Of a stretch of DNA of 42,175 bases, positions 33,442 to 41,458 are shown piece by piece (position 1 is the first letter of the stretch; each line of letters begins with the position of its first letter). The stretch comes from Streptosporangiaceae bacterium (GTDB lineage Bacteria; Actinomycetota; Actinomycetes; Streptosporangiales; Streptosporangiaceae), in NCBI GenBank assembly GCA_030040475.1, contig JASHTQ010000341.1:1-42175 (forward strand), written 5' to 3'. A program made the translations under genes and the position numbers. The notes below the pieces were generated by a model. The model did not search any database and was not told the origin of the DNA. It saw only the letters and a program-made list of their open reading frames with translations.

Positions 33442-34631
33442 CCGGCGGCTGGGTCCTTTTGTGACTCAGGGAACACCGCGATCGACGCGGTGAAGGCGTG
33501 CAGGAAGTTCTGCCCGCCCACCGGCCCCAGTTCTCCCGCGCAGAAGAACCCGGCGAGCGGGATCTCGCCGAGCGTCTTAGCGATCAGCCCGGCGTCGTGA
33601 TCGGGCTCGGAGAACAGCCGTGATCCGCGGCCGTTGCAGGTGAACAGCAGCGCCCCGGCGGCCCGGCGGCCGTCAAGGGCGGCGCTCTCCCGCTCCAGGG
33701 CGCGCCGGAGATCCTCGTCGGCCGTCTGGGCGTCCCGGACATGGAACTGCACGGTCTGGCCGACCTGAACCTCGTCGCTGACCGCGACGGCTCCCGATTC
33801 CGGGTCGGCGCCGACGAGGCTGCGGACCAGGAAATCGCCCTGCCCGGGATCGGCCCGGTACTCGTCGATGACAAGCCCGAGGTGCGCGCCCTGGCCAAGC
33901 AGTTCCCGCTCGCGGACGGGCAGCGCGGCGGCCAGCTCCCGCAGCCGCACCAGCGGTGCCCGCCCGCCGAGCTCGAAGATCAGGCTGCCCTCGGCCCGGG
34001 TGATCGTATAGGGGTTGCCGACCGGGCGGCAGCCCTGCGCGACAAGGGAATGCACCTCGGCGCCCGGCAGGTGCGCGCCGACCGCACCCTGCGATATCAC
34101 CCGGTCGTCGAGGAACATCCGGCTCTGCCGCTGCAGCAGCCCGCCGCTGGCCATCCCGCCCATCACCGTCGTGCCAGGCACGTGCTCGTTCAGGTGGGCC
34201 AGCAGGGTGTCGGCAGGGAACGTGAACGGGTCGCAGATCATCAGGTGCATTCCCGCGGGATCCCGGCCGAACCGGTAGCCGCCGAACGCGCCGCCGGTGG
34301 CCGTCCGGACGAACTCCATGCTGAAGGTCTCGACCGGGCCGATGCCGGCGGCCAGCCAGAGCGCGACGGCGGGGCCGGACTCGACCTCGCGGGCGCCGCC
34401 GGCCACTCCTTCGGCCACGCAGCCGATGAGCGGGAGCGATCGGGCCTCCGCGCCGGCCTGCCGGGCCACCGCCGCGGCCAGGGCCTGCGCCGAGCCGAAG
34501 AAGTGCTCAGACGCGATCAGCACGCCGAACGACGGGGACAGGCCCCCGAGCGACGCGCTGGCCTCGCCGACCGCTCGCCGTGCCGCCTCACCGACGTCCG
34601 CGGTGAGGACCAGGGCGCCACCCGCCTTCAC
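33438..34631 (-). CDS. FIST domain sensory protein
   Basis: The 397-residue protein has both FIST domains. The N-part has FGVLIASEHFFGSAQAL, LPLIGCVAEGVAGGAREVES and PALWLAAG-like VALWLAAGIGPVE. The C-part has GALLFTCNGRGSRLFSEPDH, IAKTLGEIPLAGFFCAGELG and GGQNFLHAFTASI. FIST domains are ligand sensors, probably for amino acids or similar small molecules, usually linked to kinases or cyclases. Here no signalling output domain is attached. It lies 9 bases after the TIGR03086 gene on the same strand, so they form an operon. GTG 34631 is the start. Confidence 0.9.
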   Translation of the reverse strand: MKAGGALVLTADVGEAARRAVGEASASLGGLSPSFGVLIASEHFFGSAQALAAAVARQAGAEARSLPLIGCVAEGVAGGAREVESGPAVALWLAAGIGPVETFSMEFVRTATGGAFGGYRFGRDPAGMHLMICDPFTFPADTLLAHLNEHVPGTTVMGGMASGGLLQRQSRMFLDDRVISQGAVGAHLPGAEVHSLVAQGCRPVGNPYTITRAEGSLIFELGGRAPLVRLRELAAALPVRERELLGQGAHLGLVIDEYRADPGQGDFLVRSLVGADPESGAVAVSDEVQVGQTVQFHVRDAQTADEDLRRALERESAALDGRRAAGALLFTCNGRGSRLFSEPDHDAGLIAKTLGEIPLAGFFCAGELGPVGGQNFLHAFTASIAVFPESQKDPAAG

Positions 34632-34640
34632 CAGCCCAGG

Positions 34641-35237
34641 CTACCGGCCAGCCCGATAACGCCTGTCCAACGCTGGACCCGGCGTCTCACTCAGCCGCCG
34701 GCCGAGGAACGCGGCAAGCTGGTCGGCCGGCGGCCGGGCCTCGTCGCAGGGCTGCGGGTAGCCGAAGACCTTGCCGGGACCGCGCAGCGCGCCGGTGGCC
34801 CGCTCGCGGGACTCGGCGAGCAGGTAGCCGGCCAGTTCGGGGTCCAGGCCGGTGGACTGCCCCGTGGCCCTCGCCAGGTCCCACCCGTGGACCAGGGCGT
34901 CGACGGCGCGTATCCAGACAAACATGCTGCCGGGCACCGGGCCTATGGGCAGGCCGAACGTCGTCGTCATTCCGCCGGGCGCGGCGAACACCTGCTGGGC
35001 CGCCGCTGCGGTGGCCCGGTGCGCCTCGACGAGATCCGCTGGCCAGCAGGCCGCAGGCTCCGAACGCAGGCCTGCCCGGATGAGGACCCGCTCGTTGCCG
35101 CCGATGACGTGCCCGATCAGCTCGCCGACGTCCCACTCCGCGCACGGCGTGGGAGCGCCCATCTGCTGCGGCTTGACGGCGGCGAGCACGCCCGCGAAGG
35201 CGTCCTGCGCCCGCCGATGAGCGACGAGCGGGTCCAT
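34641..35237 (-). CDS. TIGR03086 / DinB-like metal-binding protein
   Basis: The 198-residue four-helix protein matches the TIGR03086 branch of the mycothiol-dependent maleylpyruvate isomerase-like (MDMPI) fold: PTPCAEWDVGELIGHVIGGN with the first metal His, and VWIRAVDALVHGWDLARATG with the second and third. It ends FGYPQPCDEARPPADQLAAF, a family hallmark. The fold binds a divalent metal and may use mycothiol, the actinobacterial thiol. ATG 35237 is chosen because the conserved part begins MDPLVAHRRAQDAF; an earlier ATG/GTG adds a low-complexity tail. It is first of a two-gene operon with the FIST gene. Confidence 0.88.
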   Translation of the reverse strand: MDPLVAHRRAQDAFAGVLAAVKPQQMGAPTPCAEWDVGELIGHVIGGNERVLIRAGLRSEPAACWPADLVEAHRATAAAAQQVFAAPGGMTTTFGLPIGPVPGSMFVWIRAVDALVHGWDLARATGQSTGLDPELAGYLLAESRERATGALRGPGKVFGYPQPCDEARPPADQLAAFLGRRLSETPGPALDRRYRAGR

Positions 35238-35398
35238 GGCCTCCCTGGCTCCCTCCGGCTCGGGCCGGCCCCTCCGGCTCCCGCCGGCCCCCCGGCCCCA
35301 GCTCACGATCCTAGTGCGGGCTGAGAGTCTTCTCCCGAATGCCTCGGGGTGCCGCAGAATCGTTTGTCTATTCGGGATGAAAAGTTACCCTTCGCGGC

Positions 35399-36349
35399 AT
35401 GGGGACAGCCAGCAATGCCAGCCGGGGTACCAATCGCAGCCAGAAGATCGCCGCGCAGCGGGCCGCGGCCAGGTGGGCCGCCGCGCGCCGCAGGATCCTG
35501 CTCGCGGCCGGGAGCATCGTCGCGGTGATCGCGGTGGTGCTCACGTTCGTTCTGGTCAAGGCGGATTCCGAGCCGGGCACCGCGCCTGTGGCGAGCAACG
35601 GCCCGACAGGGGCGGCGCTGGCAAGCCTGGTGAGGGAGGTCACCACCGTGCCGGCCAGCATCCTGGACAAGGTCGGCGCGGGCGCCGTCGACCGCAGCGG
35701 CGTCGGCGGCGTGAACCCCGCGGGCAGCGACTACATCGCCCCGGTCAGCGGGCAGTTGCTGACCTCGGGCGGCAAGCCGGAACTGCTGTATATCGGGGCG
35801 AACTACTGCCCGTACTGCGCGGCGCAGCGGTGGGCGATAATCGTCGCGCTGAGCAGGTTCGGCACCTTCTCCGGGCTCAGCACCATTCATTCCTCCACCA
35901 CCGATTCGCCGGCCGACATCCCGAGCTGGACGTTCTTCGGGTCGACGTACACAAGCAAATACCTGACGTTCACCTCGGTCGAGGAAACGCAGAATTACCG
36001 CGCAGGCAACTCCGCGTCGCTGAATGTCAGCTACGTCCCGCTGCAGACGCCGACGCAGGCGCAGCAGTCGCTGCTCGAGCGGTACGACACCGGCGAGTAC
36101 ATACCGTTCCTCGACGTCGCCAACAAATACGTCCAGGTCGGCAACCTGCTGCCCTACGGGCCGCAGGTACTCCAGGGCCTGAGCTGGAGCCAGATCGCCC
36201 GGGCAATGCGCGATCCGTCCAGCACGGTCGCCCAGTGCGTGGACGCGTCCGCGAACTACCTCACCGCCGCGATCCTGACGGTCACCGGCAACCAGCCCGC
36301 GAGCGCCTGCACCCCCGCGGTCAAGGCACTGGAGGCCCAGCTCGGCTGA
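35399..36349 (+). CDS. Membrane-anchored DUF929 thioredoxin-fold protein
   Basis: The 316-residue protein has an Arg/Ala-rich cytosolic tail (residues 1-32), one membrane helix (33-53), and an extracytoplasmic DUF929 domain. The domain holds a thioredoxin-like LLYIGANYCPYCAAQRWA with CPYC at 137-140, and conserved FSGLSTIHSSTTDSPADIPS, TFTSVEETQNY and YIPFLDVANKY. Cysteines at the C-terminus (VAQCVD, SACTP) may form a structural disulfide. The redox motif suggests oxidoreductase or disulfide activity outside the membrane, untested for most of the family. ATG 35399 is preceded by no clear ribosome site. Confidence 0.9.
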   Translation: MGTASNASRGTNRSQKIAAQRAAARWAAARRRILLAAGSIVAVIAVVLTFVLVKADSEPGTAPVASNGPTGAALASLVREVTTVPASILDKVGAGAVDRSGVGGVNPAGSDYIAPVSGQLLTSGGKPELLYIGANYCPYCAAQRWAIIVALSRFGTFSGLSTIHSSTTDSPADIPSWTFFGSTYTSKYLTFTSVEETQNYRAGNSASLNVSYVPLQTPTQAQQSLLERYDTGEYIPFLDVANKYVQVGNLLPYGPQVLQGLSWSQIARAMRDPSSTVAQCVDASANYLTAAILTVTGNQPASACTPAVKALEAQLG

Positions 36350-36359
36350 CGGCCGGGTC

Positions 36360-37073
36360 CTATCCGGCCCGGCGCGCCAGGACGAGCGCGTACTGCGGGC
36401 TGCCGTCCGCGCGCACGCCCAGGGCGGGCAGGCAGACCGTCGTCACGGTGAACCCGGCCGCCGCCAGGTCGTCGCGGATCGCGTGCAGCAGGCAGGTGCG
36501 GTAGTACATGACGAACGGGGGGCGCCACACGGCATTGCGGACCCGCATGGCCAGGTCGAACCCGAGCAGTGCCCAGTACGAGCGTGAGGTGACGGGCTGC
36601 GGCGCGAGGACCGGGAACGCGAAAACGCCGCCAGGCCGCAGCGCGCGGTACACCCCGGCGAACAGCGCGGGCCGTTCGGCCGGCAGGAAGTGCCCGAGCG
36701 CTCCGAAACTGACCGCCAGGTCGAAGGCCCCGGTGAAGGGAAGTGCCCGGACGTCGGCTCGCACCCACGCGGCATTCGGGTGCGCGCGCCGCGCCTGCGC
36801 GAGCATGCCGGTGCTGAAGTCGACGCCGGTGATCGGTCCCTGGCACACGGACCCGAGGACCCGCATGCCCGCGCCGGTGCCGCAGCACACGTCCAGTCCC
36901 TGGCCGAACGGGCCGAGCGGGCGCAGCGCCTCGGCGGTCGCGTCAAGCATGACATCGGGGGTCCGGAATGACGTGTGATCGAACTTCGGAGCAAGCAGGT
37001 CGTAGCCGCCCTCGACCGAGGACAGCGCCTGTCTTGCCAACTCACGCACAGACGGGCCTTGACGCGAGAACAT
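36360..37073 (-). CDS. Class I SAM-dependent methyltransferase
   Basis: The 237-residue protein has motif I GLDVCCGTGAGMRVLG, acidic post-I D in ITGVDFSTGMLAQAR, motif II RADVRALPFTGAFDLAVSFG and motif III YRALRPGGVFAFPV, all of the Methyltransf_11/25 type. Small-molecule substrate, unknown. ATG 37073 is clear. It is convergent with DUF929 (10 bases apart) and divergent from the aldehyde dehydrogenase, with about 140 bases between starts for promoters. Confidence 0.88.
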   Translation of the reverse strand: MFSRQGPSVRELARQALSSVEGGYDLLAPKFDHTSFRTPDVMLDATAEALRPLGPFGQGLDVCCGTGAGMRVLGSVCQGPITGVDFSTGMLAQARRAHPNAAWVRADVRALPFTGAFDLAVSFGALGHFLPAERPALFAGVYRALRPGGVFAFPVLAPQPVTSRSYWALLGFDLAMRVRNAVWRPPFVMYYRTCLLHAIRDDLAAAGFTVTTVCLPALGVRADGSPQYALVLARRAG

Positions 37074-37214
37074 CGCTTAAGGGTACGTCCCCGAGCCCCG
37101 CGGAATTCGGCCGCCTGTCCCGCGATTATCGTGACTAAGCGGTCCCTGGATCGGGCCGGGGCCTGGTCCGGGGACGGGAAGCAGTCGCGGCGGCGAAGCC
37201 GGAGGGATATCAGC

Positions 37215-38594
37215 GTGAGCGAGTACAAGGTCGTCAACCCGGCCACGAATCAGACCGAGCGTGAGTTCGACACCGCGACCGACGCGGAGGTCCAGCAGGT
37301 GCTTGAGCGCTCTGCCCGGGCCTTCCAGTCCTGGCGGACCAGCGGGAAAGACGAGCGGGCGAAGGTCCTGCTGCGGGTGGCCGAGCTGTACAAGGAGCGG
37401 ATCGACGACCTGGCCGCGCTGATCACCCGGGAGATGGGCAAGCCCACCCGCGAGGCCACGGGCGAGATCCAGCTGGTGGCGAGCATCTACCGGTACTACG
37501 CCAATCAGGGGCCGGCGCTCCTTGAGGACACTCCGCTCAGCCCGCGGGCCGGCGGGCGGGCCGTGATCCGCAAGGAACCGATCGGGCCGCTGCTCGGCAT
37601 CATGCCGTGGAACTATCCCTACTACCAGGTGGCCAGGTTCGCCGCCCCGAACCTGATGGCGGGCAACACGATCATCCTCAAGCACGCGCCGCAGGACCCG
37701 GAGTCGGCCCTGGCCATGGAGCAGATCTTCCGCGACGCCGGGCTGCCGCAGGACGCCTACATCAACATCTTCGCGTCCAACAGCCAGATCGCGGACATCA
37801 TCGCCGACCCGCGGGTGGCCGGCGTGTCGGTGACGGGCAGCGAGCGGGCCGGCGCGGCCGTTGCGGAGGTGGCGGGCCGGAATCTCAAGAAGGTCGTCCT
37901 CGAGCTCGGCGGCTCCGATCCCTTCATCGTGCTGGACAGCGACGATATCGCCAAGGCCGTCAAGGACGCGGTGGCCGGCCGGATGGGCAACGCCGGCCAG
38001 GCCTGCACCGCGGCCAAGCGGATGATCATCGTCGGTGATCTCTACGACGAGTTCGCCGACCGGTTCACCGCCGCCATGGCCGCCCTGCGCCCGGGCGACC
38101 CCACCGATCCCTCCTCGGACCTGGGGCCGCTGTCCTCGGAGGCGGCGGCCGAGCGGCTGATGGACCAGATCAACGACGCCGTGGACAAGGGCGCCACGCT
38201 GCGCACCGGCGGCAGGCGGCTCGACCGGCCGGGCGCGTTCGTCGAACCCACGGTCCTGACGGACGTCACCCCGCAGATGCGGGCGTATCACGAGGAACTG
38301 TTCGGCCCGGCGGCGGTCATCTACCGGGTCGCGGACGCCGCCGAGGCGGTGGAGCTGGCCAATTCCTCCTCCTTCGGGCTCGGCGGCGCCGTCTACAGCG
38401 CGGACCCCGAGCGAGCCCGGGAGGTCGCCGACCTGCTCGACACCGGCATGGTGTGGATCAACAACCCGACGGGCTCGATGGCCGACCTGCCGTTCGGCGG
38501 GACCAAGCGCTCTGGCGTGGGCCGGGAACTGGGCTCTCTCGGCATCGAGGAGTTCGTGAACAAGAAGCTCATCTACACTCCGGCCCCGCGCTGA
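37215..38594 (+). CDS. NAD(P)-dependent succinate-semialdehyde-type aldehyde dehydrogenase
   Basis: The 459-residue enzyme oxidises an aldehyde to an acid. Seen are the Rossmann GSERAGAAVAEVAGRNLKKV with VLELGG (Glu230 as general base) and GNAGQACTAAKRM with nucleophile Cys264. PWNYPYYQVARFAAPNLMAG is typical of the succinate-semialdehyde dehydrogenase branch. The size is normal. GTG 37215 has a GGAGGG ribosome site 8 bases upstream. LLM oxidoreductase follows 75 bases later; an operon is possible but not certain. Confidence 0.93.
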   Translation: MSEYKVVNPATNQTEREFDTATDAEVQQVLERSARAFQSWRTSGKDERAKVLLRVAELYKERIDDLAALITREMGKPTREATGEIQLVASIYRYYANQGPALLEDTPLSPRAGGRAVIRKEPIGPLLGIMPWNYPYYQVARFAAPNLMAGNTIILKHAPQDPESALAMEQIFRDAGLPQDAYINIFASNSQIADIIADPRVAGVSVTGSERAGAAVAEVAGRNLKKVVLELGGSDPFIVLDSDDIAKAVKDAVAGRMGNAGQACTAAKRMIIVGDLYDEFADRFTAAMAALRPGDPTDPSSDLGPLSSEAAAERLMDQINDAVDKGATLRTGGRRLDRPGAFVEPTVLTDVTPQMRAYHEELFGPAAVIYRVADAAEAVELANSSSFGLGGAVYSADPERAREVADLLDTGMVWINNPTGSMADLPFGGTKRSGVGRELGSLGIEEFVNKKLIYTPAPR

Positions 38595-38669
38595 TCCCGA
38601 TAGGCGGCTGCAGTCGGCCGGGCTTCGCCGGCGAGGAATGCCGCCTGGGCGGTTCGCGTTGATGCGCGG

Positions 38670-39692
38670 GTGAAGAAGATTGGCTTCCTGTCGTTCGGGC
38701 ACTGGTCCTCGTCGCCTGGCTCGCAGACGCGGTCGGCGTCGGACGCGCTGCTGCAGTCGATGGACCTGGCTGTCGCCGCCGAGGAGCTAGGCGCCGACGG
38801 CGCGTACTTCCGCGTGCACCACTTCGCCAAGCAGCTGGGATCTCCCTTCCCGCTGCTCGCGGCGGTCGGCGCGCGCACCAGCCGGATCGAGATCGGCACG
38901 GCGGTCATCGACATGCGCTATGAGAACCCGCTCTACATGGCGGAAGACGCCGGCGCGGCCGACCTGATCGCCGGCGGCCGCCTCCAGCTGGGAATCAGCC
39001 GCGGATCGCCTGAGCAGGTGATCGACGGCTGGCGGTACTTCGGCTACCAGCCGCAGGAGGGCGAGACGGACGCCGACATGGCCCGCGGGCACGCCCAGGT
39101 GTTCCTCGAGGTGCTGCGCGGCGAGGGCTTCGCACGGCCCAATCCCCGCCCGATGTTCCCGAACCCGCCCGGCCTGCTGCGCCCCGAGCCGTACTCGGCA
39201 GGGCTGCGGGAGCGCATCTGGTGGGGCGCCGCGTCACAGCAGACCGCCGCGTGGGCGGCCGAGGTTGGCATGAACCTGCAGAGCTCGACGCTGATCACCA
39301 ACGAGTCCGACAAGCCCTTCCACGTGCAGCAGGCCGAGCAGATCCAGGCATTCCGCGACGCATGGCAGAAGGCCGGCCACGAGCGGGAGCCGCGGGTATC
39401 GGTCAGCCGGAGCATCTTCGCGCTCGTCGATGACCGGGACCGGGCCTACTTCGGCAGCCGGAGCTCCGACACCGACGAGATCGGGTTCATCGACGCGCAG
39501 ACCCAGGCGATCTTCGGCCGCAGCTACGCCGCCGAGCCGGACGTCCTGGTCGCTCAGCTCAAGGAGGACGAGGCGATCGCGGCCGCCGACACGCTGCTGC
39601 TCACCGTGCCCAACCAGCTAGGCGTCGACTACAACGCTCACGTCATCGACAGCATCCTCACCCACGTGGCACCCGCACTCGGCTGGCGCTAG
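38670..39692 (+). CDS. LLM class flavin-dependent oxidoreductase
   Basis: The 340-residue luciferase-like TIM-barrel protein starts VKKIGFLSFGHWSSSPGS and contains VHHFAKQLGSPFPLLAAVGA, RTSRIEIGTAVIDMRYENPL, LIAGGRLQLGISRGSPEQVI and SVSRSIFALVDD. It binds FMN or F420 and may act as a monooxygenase or dehydrogenase; the substrate is not told by sequence. GTG 38670 is the start, since the nearby ATG 38662 meets a stop after three codons. The F420-type reductase at 18736 shows the organism probably makes F420. Confidence 0.9.
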   Translation: MKKIGFLSFGHWSSSPGSQTRSASDALLQSMDLAVAAEELGADGAYFRVHHFAKQLGSPFPLLAAVGARTSRIEIGTAVIDMRYENPLYMAEDAGAADLIAGGRLQLGISRGSPEQVIDGWRYFGYQPQEGETDADMARGHAQVFLEVLRGEGFARPNPRPMFPNPPGLLRPEPYSAGLRERIWWGAASQQTAAWAAEVGMNLQSSTLITNESDKPFHVQQAEQIQAFRDAWQKAGHEREPRVSVSRSIFALVDDRDRAYFGSRSSDTDEIGFIDAQTQAIFGRSYAAEPDVLVAQLKEDEAIAAADTLLLTVPNQLGVDYNAHVIDSILTHVAPALGWR

Positions 39693-39830
39693 GCCCGGCC
39701 AGGAACCGGGGAGGCTGGTGCGTTCGCGTCAAGAGCGGCACTGCATAAGCATGCGGCCCGGACGCAGTTCCGGTGGCCGGCGCCTTCATGCCGCGCGGCA
39801 GGCGGGCGGCAGGCGGGTATGGTTCGGAGC

Positions 39831-40376
39831 ATGGCTGCCTCGTCGCTGATGGTCCCGCTGGGCACGCGGGCGCCCGGCTTCGCCCTTCCCGACACCGGCG
39901 GCGCGATGACACGCATCGACGACTTCGCCGCCGCGCCCGCTTTGCTGGTCGCGTTCTTGTGCAACCACTGTCCCTACGTCCGCCACATCGAGACCGTACT
40001 GGGGACGCTGCTGTCTGGTTATCCTGACCTGGCCGTGGCGGGCATCTGCAGCAACGACGCCGGCGCCTATCCCGCCGACCGGCCGCAGGAGCTTGCCGGG
40101 CAGGCCCGGCGGGCAGGCTGGACCTTCCCGTACCTGGTCGACGCCGGCCAGGATGTCGGTCGCGCTTACCGTGCCGCCTGCACGCCGGACTTCTTCCTCT
40201 ACGACAGCGCGCGCCTGCTGGCCTACCGCGGGGCGTTCGACCAGTCCACTCCCGGTAACGGCAAGCCGGTCACCGGTGAACTGCTCGGCGCGGCCATCGA
40301 GCTGACCCTGGCCGGCCAGCCGGTGCCCGGGCCGCACCGGCCCAGCATGGGCTGCTCCATCAAATGGCGGTCCTAG
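39831..40376 (+). CDS. Thioredoxin-fold / AhpC-TSA family protein
   Basis: The 181-residue cytosolic protein has PLGTRAPGFALPDTGGAM, the redox site LVAFLCNHCPYVRHIE (Cys44 and Cys47), AVAGICSNDAGAYPADRPQE, and SMGCSIKWRS at its end. This is the common thioredoxin family with a CNHCPYV motif, thiol-disulfide exchange or peroxidase-like. ATG 39831 is given; ATG 39819 would add four residues. It is followed by 490 bases without a gene. Confidence 0.9.
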   Translation: MAASSLMVPLGTRAPGFALPDTGGAMTRIDDFAAAPALLVAFLCNHCPYVRHIETVLGTLLSGYPDLAVAGICSNDAGAYPADRPQELAGQARRAGWTFPYLVDAGQDVGRAYRAACTPDFFLYDSARLLAYRGAFDQSTPGNGKPVTGELLGAAIELTLAGQPVPGPHRPSMGCSIKWRS

Positions 40377-40871
40377 CCGTCTTCATGACCGCCCCGGCCC
40401 CGCCCAGAACCGGGTCACCGGCCGCGAGGCTGGGATCTGCCGAATAGCGGGCGTTGCATGTCCATATACATATGCGTCGGTCTGTATCTTACCGACAATG
40501 GCTACAGTCGTTAATTCAGGCTTACCCCTCAGATCAGGCGCACGCCTGCCGGATAGGCGCTGGTCGGGCTCTCACTTCATGACACAGCTGCAGCACCCGG
40601 GACGCTTTTCATGTGCCATCTTGTCAGGATGGCGCCATTGACGAAATACGGCCTAGGCGGTCTCGGCTCACATGCTGCGGGTGGATTCCAGCTTCGTAGG
40701 CCCATGCAAAGAGACCCGCAACCGGGGACTCGATGAAGAACCAGACGACTGGCCTGTCTAGGGCACCCGCGATGGTTGCTGGTGCCGCATCAGGCAACGG
40801 TTGCCTCGCCGGGCGCCGCGGCAGCCGTCCGGGTGATTCCCTTCGCCGCCCTGATCCGGACCTGTTGTCAT
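40377..40871. other. Gene-poor, lower-GC stretch
   Basis: No convincing gene. Around 40450-40540 GC falls sharply, with CCATATACATATG and a GTCGGT/ACCGAC inverted pair (about 40476-40495) around CTGTATCTT. A minus-strand frame at 40624-40995 includes RPVVWFFIESPVAGLFAWAY, which is protein-like but unrecognised and lacks a supported start. Likely degraded accessory DNA. Confidence 0.45.
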
Positions 40872-40919
40872 GATCGTGGGTCGTTACTGCCCTTATAGGG
40901 GAGGTTTTGACCCACGATC
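40872..40919. repeat. Palindromic dispersed element, copy B
   Basis: GATCGTGGGTC (40872-40882) and GACCCACGATC (40909-40919) are perfect 11-base arms. The 26-base core has TTAC, TATAGGGGA and shares at least 16 aligned bases with the core of copy A at 8607-8632. The arm spacing is identical. It lies in gene-poor DNA just before a small frame. Confidence 0.75.
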
Positions 40920-40932
40920 CGGGCGGCGGCGG

Positions 40933-41283
40933 ATGGCAGGGGCGGGTGAGGCAGGTGAGATGCGGCGGTTGCTGCGCGAGCGCGAACCTCGGCATAGCGC
41001 ATCAAGCTGGGATGCCAAGATCCGCGACGTAGTGTCCTGCCTGCCGATTCCAACCATCAAGTCTTACGACGGCCGTCCAGCTGGTTCGCCTCGCAGGGTC
41101 AAGGACGGGGCGAAAGGGCCAACAGTCGAGGGTCCGTCTACAAAGGACCTGGTGGAACGTCGGATCACCACGCTCTCGGCGCCGCGCAGCTTGGTGGATG
41201 CCCGAAAGAATGTAATGGCTGCGTGGCGGCAGCTCGGGGAGGCTCTGCAGACGTACATGGAGGCTCTGGAGCGGCGTTCTTGA
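40933..41283 (+). CDS. Small hypothetical protein, accessory-like
   Basis: The 116-residue basic protein runs MAGAGEAGEMRRLLREREPR to MEALERRS. I do not recognise it. The last half, DLVERRITTLSAPRSLVDAR and KNVMAAWRQLGEALQTYMEA, looks like a helical tail. Third-base GC is lower than in the rest of the window, a sign of different origin or decay. An upstream ATG at 40870 lies inside the palindromic repeat, so 40933 is preferred, without a good ribosome site. Confidence 0.4.
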   Translation: MAGAGEAGEMRRLLREREPRHSASSWDAKIRDVVSCLPIPTIKSYDGRPAGSPRRVKDGAKGPTVEGPSTKDLVERRITTLSAPRSLVDARKNVMAAWRQLGEALQTYMEALERRS

Positions 41284-41458
41284 GATGTTTCGCGTCGGTT
41301 CTCCTGACGCTAGGGAGTGCTGCCGCCGCGTAAGCCGTGCAAGGAGGCGAGTGACTACGCCTTTGGGCGGTAAACGTGGGTCTCACTGTGCGCGTCGCTC
41401 GACCATCGCCCGGATCTGCATGACAGGGCGCCGACCCTGATGGTCACGCCCCGAGCCG

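Noticed and set aside
35333..35377. TCCCGAAT/ATTCGGGA arms upstream of DUF929
   Set aside because: The arms are only 8 bases with a 29-base loop, too weak to call an operator or terminator.
40624..40995. Minus-strand frame with RPVVWFFIESPVAGLFAWAY
   Set aside because: Protein-like for a short part but its start region covers the palindromic repeat and there is no ribosome site or recognised family.
41370..41385. A third GTGGGTCT like the palindromic repeat arm
   Set aside because: No matching second arm within 60 bases, so it is a chance or decayed half only.
41352..41441. A GTG frame with AAGGAGG just upstream, encoding about 29 residues (VTTPLGGKRGSHCARRS...)
   Set aside because: The spacing is short, the peptide is Arg-rich and unlike any known protein, and it lies in degraded DNA.
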